Part shown: in pieces, positions 12,064 through 18,794 of the stretch
Layout of the letters: each line of letters begins with the position of its first letter
Numbering within the stretch: the first letter of the stretch is position 1
DNA from: Nitrososphaerota archaeon
GTDB lineage: Archaea; Thermoproteota; Nitrososphaeria; Nitrososphaerales; Nitrosopumilaceae
Length of the DNA stretch: 18,794 nt
Assembly (NCBI GenBank): GCA_022564385.1
Contig: JADFLN010000019.1
Span: 1-18,794 of the forward strand
Reading direction: 5' to 3'
The notes under the pieces: generated by a model
Told to the model about the DNA's origin: nothing
What the model saw: only the letters and a program-made list of their open reading frames with translations
The model's database searches: none
Program-made: the position numbers and the translations under genes

Positions 12064-12258
12064 TATATTTCCTGTTCATTCAAGATCTGATACTTTACTT
12101 TAAAGCTTCCATCAAAATATGCGATCAAAAAAAAATATGCATTTTTGATGAATGTACTATTTTCCTAATCTTATAAGAATTCCATAGCAAATTTTTTATT
12201 TTGAATTTAATCTAACTTGAGTAAACATTTTAACATCCATTTACTTTCAATAACAATT

Positions 12259-13275
12259 ATGGGGGATATGCGTAAGGGATATGTTTCTGAGCGCTTCATG
12301 ATTGTTGCAAAAAAAGATGACAAAGTTGTTGATCCAAAAAAATTTCCTTATGCTCCTGGAAATGAATCCATGACAAATCCTTCAGTTTTATCTCTTGTTG
12401 AAAAAGAAGGAATGTTACAACGTCTTCAAGACAATGAGGATGAGTATGTAAAGGGTTGGTCAATTAGAGTTTTTGAAAGTAAGAACCCCATTGTTTCAAT
12501 TGATACTGAAAACTCTTACAGTGAAAGACCCTTCTATAGCGAACCTGCATATGGTTATCATTACATTATAGTAGCATCACCAAAAAAGACAGATACATTT
12601 GCAACAATTGCTCCTGAACAATGGTCAAATGTTCTTGTTGTTGTTCAGGATAGACTGAGATGGCTTTATACCCAAAAGGGGGTCACTTATGTTTCAATTT
12701 ATGGTGATCATGGTGAGCTAGCTGGAAATACGAATCCTCATCCTCATCTTCATATTCTCACATTTTCAACAATTCCTCCAATAATTGAAGAGGAAGCAGA
12801 AGCCTCACATAAAATTCTGAATGAAAAAGGTGTTTGTTCTATGTGTCAGGTTGTAAATGAGGAAATTGGTGGTCCAAGACAGATTCTTCAAACAGACGGG
12901 TTCATTGCATTTTGTCCGTGGTCTCCTTCTTACCCATACGAATTTTGGATTTCCCCCAAAAAACATAATACTAGTTTCTCAAAAATCACTCAAAAAGAAA
13001 TAAATGATTTATCATTAATTCTAAGATCCACTTTGGGTGGCCTTTCAAAAGCTGTCAAAAATGTTTCATATAATTTGGTATTTCATCTTTCTCCTGAAAA
13101 GAAAAATAGTAAACAAATTCATTGGCATATTGAAATTTATCCCATTACCAAACCTTGGTCTGGATTAGAACGTGGATATGGGATTTTCGTAAATGATATC
13201 TCTCCTGAACAAGCTGCAGAAAAGCTTGGTGCAACATGCAGGAAAGAATTGGCTAACCTAGTTGGAATTATCTAA
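12259..13275 (+). CDS. GalT-like protein of the HIT superfamily
   Basis: The protein (338 residues from ATG 12259; 352 if TTG 12217 is used) has two HIT-like halves as in galactose-1-phosphate uridylyltransferase. The N-terminus MRKGYVSERFMIVAKK resembles GalT. The active-site region reads NPHPHLHI, where GalT has HPHxQ, so the Gln that binds phosphate in GalT is His here, as in HIT hydrolases (HxHxH). CSMC follows, and IHWHIEIYP near the C-terminus is a GalT hallmark. It may be a hexose-1-phosphate uridylyl- or adenylyl-transferase, or a related nucleotidyl transferase/phosphorylase; the substrate cannot be decided. ATG 12259 is chosen because ATTTTAAC lies about 26-33 bases upstream. Confidence 0.75.
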   Translation: MGDMRKGYVSERFMIVAKKDDKVVDPKKFPYAPGNESMTNPSVLSLVEKEGMLQRLQDNEDEYVKGWSIRVFESKNPIVSIDTENSYSERPFYSEPAYGYHYIIVASPKKTDTFATIAPEQWSNVLVVVQDRLRWLYTQKGVTYVSIYGDHGELAGNTNPHPHLHILTFSTIPPIIEEEAEASHKILNEKGVCSMCQVVNEEIGGPRQILQTDGFIAFCPWSPSYPYEFWISPKKHNTSFSKITQKEINDLSLILRSTLGGLSKAVKNVSYNLVFHLSPEKKNSKQIHWHIEIYPITKPWSGLERGYGIFVNDISPEQAAEKLGATCRKELANLVGII

Positions 13276-13317
13276 TTTTTTGAATGGTTTATTTATCAAC
13301 TAAAATTTGTTAGAATT

Positions 13318-13758
13318 ATGGCATCTGAGAAATGGATTGCAATAATCAGTGTTGCATTGTTTGCAATGTTTGTAGGCGAAATGCTTTCAGTTTACAACTT
13401 TATGATCAATATACCTGTAAATGATGAATTTTTGAGATCATTTGAACCAGATCCAAAAATAATTCAGTTTGTCTCAATTGGTGTTGCACCAGCTGGAATT
13501 TTAGCTGGAGTCGCTTTTTTACTGTCAAAACAATATGGTTCAAAACAAGTTGGCGGGATGATTATTGTCGGAGGATTAATTATGTTTGTAGGAATGTTTG
13601 TCTGTTATTCAATGTTGGATAAAATTGATGATAAATTTATTACAGATTTAGTAAGATATGTGCCAATTTTGTTTATGATATTGTCTGCTCCTGTTATTGG
13701 TGTAGGGATTTATTTGACCAAGCTAAAAAAGAAGCACCCAAAAAAAGAATACTTCTAA
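13318..13758 (+). CDS. Four-helix membrane protein, 146 residues
   Basis: Hydrophobic helices at about residues 6-30, 50-69, 77-99 and 111-134, with a basic cytoplasmic-type tail (KLKKKHPKKEYF). The two inner loops are short. The loop after helix 1 (NIPVNDEFLRSFEPDPKII) is acidic and probably outside. No family is recognised. The gene follows the GalT-like gene by 42 bases but has its own TATA-like GGTTTATTTATC at about 13285-13296. It ends convergently with the acetyltransferase (4-base overlap). Confidence 0.7.
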   Translation: MASEKWIAIISVALFAMFVGEMLSVYNFMINIPVNDEFLRSFEPDPKIIQFVSIGVAPAGILAGVAFLLSKQYGSKQVGGMIIVGGLIMFVGMFVCYSMLDKIDDKFITDLVRYVPILFMILSAPVIGVGIYLTKLKKKHPKKEYF

Positions 13759-14192
13759 ACATGATCAAATCTTAATTCATTTGCAATATGTTTAAACCCA
13801 AGTTTTTCATAAAATAGTTTTACATCATCTGTGCAGCCTAAAATTGTTTTGTAGCATCCTCTATCTTTTGCAAATTCAAAAAGATACGTGATAATTTTTT
13901 TACCAATTTTCTGTCCTTGAAAATTCTTGTCTATTGCAACATCCTCAATATGACCTACTAATCCTCCCTCATGAATGAATTTTGGCTCAATTAGAAGTGT
14001 TGAAGTTCCTACTATTTTTCCGTCTAATTCAGCAACTACAATTATGTGATCTGGATTTGAATTAATTTTTTCAAAAATCTTCTCAGCTTTGCTTCGGTCA
14101 ATATCACTTGTTTGTCTTAATGAATCCAGTGTTGTTAGAAATCCATTCCATAAGTCGTCTTTTCTTAATTCTCTGATGGTTGGTTCACTCAT
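13755..14192 (-). CDS. GNA1-like glucosamine-6-phosphate N-acetyltransferase (GNAT fold)
   Basis: A GNAT-fold enzyme of 145 residues, most like eukaryotic GNA1, which acetylates glucosamine-6-phosphate with acetyl-CoA. Visible are DGKIVGTSTLLIEPKFIHEG (57-76), VGHIEDVAIDKNFQGQKIGK (79-98, with the acetyl-CoA-binding Q-G-Q-K-I-G turn), RGCYKTILGC (111-120) and FYEKLGFK (127-134). The pattern HIEDVxxD, then G-x-x-[IL]-G, then GCYK, is the GNA1 signature. The gene lies 8 bases downstream of a sugar-nucleotidyltransferase in the same operon, which fits amino-sugar nucleotide synthesis. Another small amine acceptor remains possible. Confidence 0.78.
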   Translation of the reverse strand: MSEPTIRELRKDDLWNGFLTTLDSLRQTSDIDRSKAEKIFEKINSNPDHIIVVAELDGKIVGTSTLLIEPKFIHEGGLVGHIEDVAIDKNFQGQKIGKKIITYLFEFAKDRGCYKTILGCTDDVKLFYEKLGFKHIANELRFDHV

Positions 14193-14200
14193 TTTTATTT

Positions 14201-14902
14201 TCAGTTCTTCCCAAGTTTTTCAATATAGTATTGACATGCTTTTTTGTAAGATGATTTGTTACCAATATCTATAAATCCATTCTTTGTTATGAAACTACTT
14301 ACTAATTTTTTCCTATTAATGGCTTTTTTAATAACATCATCCATTCCATATGGTTTATTGTTTGGAATAAGACCAAAAACTTTAGGTTCCATGACATAAC
14401 ATCCCATATTTACGTTAGCTTTAATCTCTGGCTTTTCATTCCAACTTAAGACCTTTCCATTTTTTGAAGTCTCAATTACACCGTAAGGTAAGCTAGTTTT
14501 GTACTCATTTAGACTAATTGTAACAAATGTCTTTTTTTTAATGTGCTGCTTTACCATATTTTTAAGATTAAAATCAAAAATTGAATCTCCATACATACAA
14601 ACAAAAGTATCATCTATGAATTCTTCTGCAGTTTTGAGCTGACCTGCAGTAGCTAGTGGTTTTTTTGAAGTTGCATATTCTATGTTAACCCCAAATTTCT
14701 TACCTTCTTCAAAATATTCTTCAATAGTTTCTCTAAGATAACTAACACACAAAACAATTGATTTAATACCATTTTTCCTTGTCCAGTCAATTAGATGTTC
14801 TAAAATTGGTTTTTTACCTAATGGCAACATTGGTTTTGGAATATCATTTGTTAATGGACGAAGTCTTGTTCCTAATCCACCAGCAAGAATTACTGCTTTC
14901 AC
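14201..14902 (-). CDS. Sugar-phosphate nucleotidyltransferase
   Basis: Forms an NDP-sugar from an NTP and a sugar-1-phosphate. The N-terminus MKAVILAGGLGTRLRPLTND with KPMLPLGKKPILEHL is the GT-A nucleotidyltransferase signature. MYGDSIFDF holds the metal-binding Asp, and EKPEIKANVNMGCYVMEP the sugar site. At 233 residues it lacks a left-handed-beta-helix acetyltransferase domain, so it is not a bifunctional GlmU. The acetyl transfer is probably supplied by the GNA1-like gene 8 bases downstream. Uridylyl transfer to GlcNAc-1-phosphate is the attractive guess; mannose-1-phosphate guanylyl transfer is the main alternative. CATAAATAG on the minus strand, about 22-32 bases before ATG 14902, is a likely TATA box. 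Confidence 0.82.
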   Translation of the reverse strand: MKAVILAGGLGTRLRPLTNDIPKPMLPLGKKPILEHLIDWTRKNGIKSIVLCVSYLRETIEEYFEEGKKFGVNIEYATSKKPLATAGQLKTAEEFIDDTFVCMYGDSIFDFNLKNMVKQHIKKKTFVTISLNEYKTSLPYGVIETSKNGKVLSWNEKPEIKANVNMGCYVMEPKVFGLIPNNKPYGMDDVIKKAINRKKLVSSFITKNGFIDIGNKSSYKKACQYYIEKLGKN

Positions 14903-14960
14903 AAATGCTATTTGAGATGTGACTATTTATGTTCAAGGACAAATTTTGGTCAAACTAATA

Positions 14961-16259
14961 TTAAATAATTTTTAAAATTTTTCTTAAAACATTATTTGGG
15001 GTTTCTCCAAAAACTATGATCATTGGCTCTTTTCCAAAATCCCCTTTGTGATAAATTACATCAGGCGCTTTCTTTGAGTTTTTAATTACACTTTTTATTC
15101 CCCATTGTATAGACGAACTTTTTAATCTTACATTTTTAGGTTCTTGATTTCTATCGTAATTGAAAACTGTTAATTTTGATTTTTTTATTTTTAATATAGT
15201 TGTGTTTTGATATTTTAAATTTATTGCAGATCTAATTTGTGGAAATCTCTTATTCATCGTTAACAATGCTGCTGCAACATGTTTTGAACCATTATATGTC
15301 AAATTTCCCGCAATCATCACGTGTTTTCCTGTTTTGACAATTCTTCCAGAGATACCTAGAATATCTTTTGTTGACTTTGGTTTTTCTTTGGAATATACAA
15401 AATTTGTTTGGCATTCAGGAATATTTTTGTAGATATTTTTGATTTCTACAAATTGATTAATTGCATCTGATAACTCTAACTTAATTTTATCATATTTTTG
15501 AATATCAGTAATTGCAATTCCTTTTCCTATATTTTTTGCATTTTTTATTGAATTATAGGTAAATTGTTTAGCAAATTTTACTGATTCTCTTATAGTTTTA
15601 TTTTTTGCAAGTGCAAAAATCATGGCTGCAGAATAATTACACCCACTTCCGTGATTGATTTTAGAAATCCTGTCTCCAGAAATGAAATATTTGTTGTTTT
15701 TTTCTAGCACGAAATCTGATATCTGATTATTTTTTGTTACAATTCCTGTAATTACAATGTTTTTTGCTCCCATCTTCTGAATTATCTTTGCAATTTTTTC
15801 AAGAGTGTTTTTTTGATTAATTTTAGTTTTTGACAGAATTTCAGCTTCGAATTTATTTGGTGTGATTATTGTTGCAAGAGGAATTAGAAATTTTTCAAAA
15901 TCTTTAATTGCTGAATTTTCTATTAATGATCCACCTGTAGTTGATTTCAGTATAGGATCAATGACTATTGGAATTTTTAATTTTTTTAATTGATGATATA
16001 ATACTTTGATGATTTGAGAATTATACACCATACCAATTTTTATTCCATCAATTTTAAAATCTGATATAACTAATTCTAATTGATTTTTTAGAATTTTTTG
16101 TGATACTGGTTCAACTATTCCAAAACCTGAAGTATTTTGACTAGTAATGGCAGTGATTACCGTTAAACCATATGCATTAAACGATGAAAAAGTTTTGATA
16201 TCACTTTGAATTCCTGCACCCGATGAAGGATCCGAACCTCCAATTGAAAGTAAATTCAT
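14961..16259 (-). CDS. thiDN: ThiD-ThiN fusion: HMP(-P) kinase and thiamine-phosphate synthase
   Basis: Bifunctional thiamine enzyme of 432 residues. Residues 1-255 are ThiD, a ribokinase-fold kinase that phosphorylates HMP phosphate: GGSDPSSGAGIQSDIKTF (7-24), DPILKSTTGGSLI (101-113), and HGSGCNYSAA (203-212) with the catalytic-site Cys207. Residues 270-432 are ThiN, the archaeal replacement for ThiE, which joins HMP-PP and the thiazole phosphate: GNLTYNGSKHVAAALL, IRSAINLKY, and PDVIYHKGDFGKEPMIIVFG near the end. It is transcribed away from thiC, 0.8 kb apart, with zinc-ribbon genes between. ATTTAAAGG upstream on the minus strand is a possible TATA box. Confidence 0.93.
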   Translation of the reverse strand: MNLLSIGGSDPSSGAGIQSDIKTFSSFNAYGLTVITAITSQNTSGFGIVEPVSQKILKNQLELVISDFKIDGIKIGMVYNSQIIKVLYHQLKKLKIPIVIDPILKSTTGGSLIENSAIKDFEKFLIPLATIITPNKFEAEILSKTKINQKNTLEKIAKIIQKMGAKNIVITGIVTKNNQISDFVLEKNNKYFISGDRISKINHGSGCNYSAAMIFALAKNKTIRESVKFAKQFTYNSIKNAKNIGKGIAITDIQKYDKIKLELSDAINQFVEIKNIYKNIPECQTNFVYSKEKPKSTKDILGISGRIVKTGKHVMIAGNLTYNGSKHVAAALLTMNKRFPQIRSAINLKYQNTTILKIKKSKLTVFNYDRNQEPKNVRLKSSSIQWGIKSVIKNSKKAPDVIYHKGDFGKEPMIIVFGETPNNVLRKILKII

Positions 16260-16372
16260 AATGTTTTCTTATTTTCAGCACTAATCTATTTTTCCTTTAA
16301 ATCTTAAATTTTTTGATATGTGTAATTGGAGTTTTTGATATCAATTTTATACTTTATTGACTTGGTAATACT

Positions 16373-16564
16373 ATGAATAAAATCCCAATGGTATATGGTC
16401 ACACACCCAACGAATTGCGATGTACTACTTGCTTATTGCCAATGCAGTACCAAACAATGAAAGACGGAAAATTTCTATGGCAATGTTTCAAATGTGGAAA
16501 GCAATATCTTGTTTCTAAAAATATTGACAATAAAATTGAAGAGTTCTGGAGTCCTCCTAGATGA
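16373..16564 (+). CDS. Small zinc-ribbon protein, 63 residues
   Basis: Cys17-x2-Cys20 (LRCTTCLLPM) and Cys38-x2-Cys41 (WQCFKCGKQYLVSK) form a complete zinc ribbon of the kind found in small archaeal nucleic-acid-binding proteins. ATG 16373 follows TTTATACTT by 21-29 bases. It is divergent from thiDN and overlaps the next gene by ATGA, so the two are translationally coupled. The binding partner is unknown; the fold resembles parts of transcription factors and ribosomal proteins, but the rest of such proteins is missing. Confidence 0.75.
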   Translation: MNKIPMVYGHTPNELRCTTCLLPMQYQTMKDGKFLWQCFKCGKQYLVSKNIDNKIEEFWSPPR

Positions 16565-16800
16565 TAAATATGTCTGAAATAGAATCTCTAAAATCTGAAA
16601 ATCAAACACTTCGGAATTATATTTCATTAGTTTTAGCAGAAATTGAATTAATACAAAGAGTCAGTGAGATTAAACAAAATTTTGTAAATTCCTCTGATTC
16701 TGAACGTATTATCACACCTATTTTAGAAAGAATATCTAAAATTAAATCTGAAAAACTGTCCTTGGAAGAAAAAATACATCTACATAATTTAGATTATTAG
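16561..16800 (+). CDS. Small coiled-coil protein, 79 residues
   Basis: A helical, charged protein with leucine/isoleucine heptads (SEIESLKSENQTLRNYISLV onward, and ERISKIKSEKLSLEEKIHL), probably a dimeric coiled coil. The ATG at 16561 overlaps the previous gene's TGA; an in-frame ATG at 16570 is the other possible start (MSEIES). Coupled translation with the zinc-ribbon gene suggests the products interact. No family is recognised. Its stop is overlapped by the convergent 32-residue zinc gene. Confidence 0.65.
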   Translation: MINMSEIESLKSENQTLRNYISLVLAEIELIQRVSEIKQNFVNSSDSERIITPILERISKIKSEKLSLEEKIHLHNLDY

Positions 16801-16895
16801 GATGACGCTTCAGTAATACACTCAAAAGAACAAAATTCATCTTTCATACTGTAAAATTCCCTACCACAATGTATGCATTCCCTGATTGCTCTCAT
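16797..16895 (-). CDS. Miniature zinc-binding protein, 32 residues
   Basis: The frame from ATG 16895 reads MRAIRECIHCGREFYSMKDE and then FCSFECITEASS. It has Cys7-x2-Cys10 and Cys22-x3-Cys26, a compact C4 finger like the MYM/FCS or TRASH type (C-x2-C-x11-C-x3-C, with FCSFEC). The TRASH-like reading is supported by the Phe-Cys-Ser/Cys pattern, which in other archaea accompanies metal or regulatory domains; here the finger stands alone. It overlaps the stop of the coiled-coil gene and lies upstream of thiC on the opposite strand. Confidence 0.66.
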   Translation of the reverse strand: MRAIRECIHCGREFYSMKDEFCSFECITEASS

Positions 16896-16998
16896 TCTAT
16901 CATATTGGGTAATTCTAACATATAAGATCGATCAATTTTCTTAATAAAGTGTCAAGAAATAATTAGCGATCAATATGTTTTGTACTTTTTTTTGATTG

Positions 16999-17006
16999 TT
17001 TAAATC
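16999..17006 (+). promoter_or_regulatory. TATA box of thiC
   Basis: TTTAAATC lies 23-30 bases before ATG 17029. It fixes the thiC start and makes a leader RNA, and so a TPP riboswitch in a 5' UTR, unlikely. Confidence 0.62.
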
Positions 17007-17028
17007 AGGTAAACACATAGATAATTTT

Positions 17029-18357
17029 ATGGCAACTCAGATGACTTCTGCACGACGTGGTGTTGCGACAGACGAAATGAAACAAGTGGCAAAAGATGAA
17101 GATGTTACACTTGAATGGCTAATTCCAAAGATTGCACGTGGTTCTATAATAATTCCAAGTAATAATATCCGACCACAAAAAATTCATAATGTTGGAATTG
17201 GTAAAGGCCTTAAAACCAAAGTAAACGTCAACATTGGAACCTCAACTCTAAATGTAAACTTGGAAGAAGAAATTAAAAAAGCTAAGATTGCAATAAAATA
17301 TCATGCAGATACAATCATGGATCTTAGTGATGGTGGTGATATTAAAAAAATCAGACAGAGTCTTTTAGATGTTGCTCCAATAACTTTTGGAACTGTTCCA
17401 ATTTATGAAGCATATAATTATGGTATTAATGTTCACAAAAATCCTTTGAATCTAACTGAAGATGATTTTCTAAATGCATTTGAAAACAATGTAAAAGATG
17501 GAGTTGATTATACCACAATTCATTGTGGTATTACAAAAGATATTGCAAAACGAATTCTGAAAGTTCAGAGATATGCTGGTATTGTAAGTAAAGGGGGGAC
17601 AATTACTGCAGCATGGATGTTACAGCATGATAAAGAAAATCCATACTTGACTCATTATGATTATCTAATTGAAATTGCTAAAAAATATGATGTAACATTT
17701 AGTCTCGGAGATGCACTTAGACCAGGCTCAATTTTGGATTCTCATGATGAATTACAAGTTCAAGAAATGATCAATATCTCTCAATTAACAAAACGTGCTC
17801 ACGAACAAGATATTCAAGTGATGGTTGAAGGTCCGGGTCATGTTCCACTAAATGAGGTTGCAGCAAATGTTAGACTCGCAAAATCATTAATTGGTGATGT
17901 ACCCTATTATGTTCTTGGTCCTTTGGTAACTGATATTGCATCTGGCCATGATCACATTGCAAGTGCAATTGGAGCCGCAGTTTCAGCAAGTGAGGGTGTT
18001 GATCTTCTGTGCTATCTTACTCCTTCTGAGCATCTTGCTTTACCCAATGTAGAAGAAGTAAAAGCTGGACTGATTGCATATAGAATTGCTGCTCATGCGG
18101 GTGATCTTGTGAAAATTCGTGACAAGGTAATTAAATGGGATATGGAAATGACTGAAGCTAGACGTACTTTGAATTGGGAAAAACAACTTGCGTTATCAAT
18201 CGATCCTGAGGCAGCAGCAAAGATCCATAATCGAACTGGACAACATCTCGGAAATAACGTTCCTTGTACAATGTGTGGTGGTGCTTGTGTTTATGTTATA
18301 ATGCCACACCAAAAAAAGTATGAAAAAGAAAATAAAAATTTACAACAGATTGAATAA
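17029..18357 (+). CDS. thiC: Phosphomethylpyrimidine synthase ThiC
   Basis: A radical SAM enzyme that rearranges aminoimidazole ribotide into HMP phosphate, the pyrimidine part of thiamine. The protein has 442 residues from ATG 17029. RRGVATDEMKQVAKDE opens it. Mid-protein landmarks are DLSDGGDIKKIR, VPIYEA, VDYTTIHCGI, SLGDALRPGSILDSHDELQV, VMVEGPGHVPLNEV and YVLGPLVTDIASGHDHIASA. The cluster motif near residues 413-420 reads CTMCGGAC, that is C-x2-C-x3-C, while well-studied bacterial and plant enzymes have C-x2-C-x4-C. The TATA box TTTAAATC rules out the longer TTG start at 16996. It ends convergently with the Nudix gene (18-base overlap). Confidence 0.95.
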   Translation: MATQMTSARRGVATDEMKQVAKDEDVTLEWLIPKIARGSIIIPSNNIRPQKIHNVGIGKGLKTKVNVNIGTSTLNVNLEEEIKKAKIAIKYHADTIMDLSDGGDIKKIRQSLLDVAPITFGTVPIYEAYNYGINVHKNPLNLTEDDFLNAFENNVKDGVDYTTIHCGITKDIAKRILKVQRYAGIVSKGGTITAAWMLQHDKENPYLTHYDYLIEIAKKYDVTFSLGDALRPGSILDSHDELQVQEMINISQLTKRAHEQDIQVMVEGPGHVPLNEVAANVRLAKSLIGDVPYYVLGPLVTDIASGHDHIASAIGAAVSASEGVDLLCYLTPSEHLALPNVEEVKAGLIAYRIAAHAGDLVKIRDKVIKWDMEMTEARRTLNWEKQLALSIDPEAAAKIHNRTGQHLGNNVPCTMCGGACVYVIMPHQKKYEKENKNLQQIE

Positions 18358-18744
18358 TACTTTTTGAAGACTAGGAACTGTATTATAATTTTTCAGATCT
18401 TCCATATTTATCCACTTGTATTCAGAATTTTCCCAATTAAGTTTGATTATTGGATTTTCTGCTTCAAATAAAAATGGAAATATCTCCCACTCATGATTCT
18501 CATATTGAGGTGAATTAACTCTCATCTCTTCTGCAGATCTTACAAGTTTAATCATATCTTCAGTTATCCCAACTTCTTCAAAAATCTCAATCCTTGCCCT
18601 TTTTAGTGGCACTTCATTTTTTTCTATGATTCCACTAATTCCTGCCCATAACCCTTTCATTGATTTTACTTTATCACTTCTCTTTAGGATCAATAATTTC
18701 CCATTATTTTTAATGAACGATGTTACTATCTTAGTTGTACGCAT
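18340..18744 (-). CDS. Nudix hydrolase
   Basis: A 134-residue Nudix-fold pyrophosphohydrolase. The Nudix box is GIIEKNEVPLKRARIEIFEE followed by VGI (about residues 38-60). It matches G-x5-E-x7-R-E-U-x-E-E-x-G-U except that the Arg before the first Glu is Ile, while Arg lies one place earlier. The metal-binding Glu residues are kept. KLLILKRSDKVKSMKGLWAG before the box is typical of MutT/NudF-like members. The substrate cannot be named. ATG 18744 lies 5 bases after the stop of an upstream gene that leaves the window, so it is probably in an operon with it. Confidence 0.82.
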   Translation of the reverse strand: MRTTKIVTSFIKNNGKLLILKRSDKVKSMKGLWAGISGIIEKNEVPLKRARIEIFEEVGITEDMIKLVRSAEEMRVNSPQYENHEWEIFPFLFEAENPIIKLNWENSEYKWINMEDLKNYNTVPSLQKVLFNLL

Positions 18745-18749
18745 CTCAG

Positions 18750-18794
18750 TTATTTTTCAACAACTTTTGCCATTTTTGTAAGTTTTTTGTAGGA
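18750..18794 (-). CDS. C-terminal end of a gene leaving the window
   Basis: Fifteen codons, SYKKLTKMAKVVEK and then TAA at 18752..18750. An alternative frame ends KNLQKWQKLLKNN with TGA at 18748..18746. Both look like the end of a protein; the choice cannot be settled from this length. The closeness to the Nudix ATG supports a co-transcribed upstream gene. Confidence 0.3.
   Translation of the reverse strand, partial: SYKKLTKMAKVVEK

Noticed and set aside
16896..17028. TPP riboswitch before thiC
   Set aside because: The TATA box is only 23-30 bases before the ATG, so there is almost no leader. I also saw no THI-box core (CTGAGA with its partner helix).

Overview
The window looks like a piece of a marine ammonia-oxidising archaeon of the Nitrosopumilus type (Thaumarchaeota/Nitrososphaerota). 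Archaeal markers are the N-terminus of a TFB transcription factor, ribosomal proteins eS24 and eS31, archaeal-type phosphoglycerate mutase (ApgM), a ThiD-ThiN fusion, an Lrp/AsnC regulator and a thiamine-binding MTH1187-type protein. The DNA is AT-rich. Many genes have a TATA-like box about 25-32 bases before the first codon and no Shine-Dalgarno sequence, which fits leaderless transcripts. I saw no rRNA, tRNA, CRISPR array, integrase or transposase. Assignments rest on recognised motifs and remembered family features; no database search was run.

Layout. 1-5.6 kb: partial tfb (minus); small membrane and hypothetical genes; a thiamine-binding protein; a conserved gene broken by one in-frame TAG; an MqnE-like radical SAM enzyme; a 57-residue C2H2 finger protein; two TPR proteins; a small membrane protein. 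5.6-9.5 kb: an accessory-looking stretch around an Lrp regulator, a membrane-anchored J-domain protein and one hypothetical gene. It carries at least eight miniature minus-strand genes (24-48 codons), most with CxxC pairs or a C2H2 pattern. The same stretch holds a repeated AGAGTTTAGAATCT motif (six copies) and a 36-bp near-perfect inverted repeat (35/36) enclosing about 0.93 kb. 9.5-14.2 kb: eS24-eS31, a DUF309 protein, ApgM, a GalT/HIT-like protein, a four-helix membrane protein and a GNA1-like acetyltransferase. 14.2-18.8 kb: a sugar-nucleotidyltransferase, ThiDN, a zinc-ribbon/coiled-coil pair, another tiny zinc protein, ThiC, a Nudix hydrolase and the tail of one more gene.

How the genes work together. 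ThiC makes the HMP pyrimidine phosphate. ThiD phosphorylates it and ThiN joins it to the thiazole, giving thiamine phosphate; the MTH1187-type protein can bind thiamine. The GNA1-like enzyme and the nucleotidyltransferase lie 8 bases apart and suggest a eukaryote-like route to UDP-GlcNAc or a related sugar nucleotide. The MqnE-like enzyme fits the futalosine route to menaquinone, the quinone known from this group. The most unusual part is the 5.6-9.5 kb stretch with its miniature zinc-binding genes and repeats.
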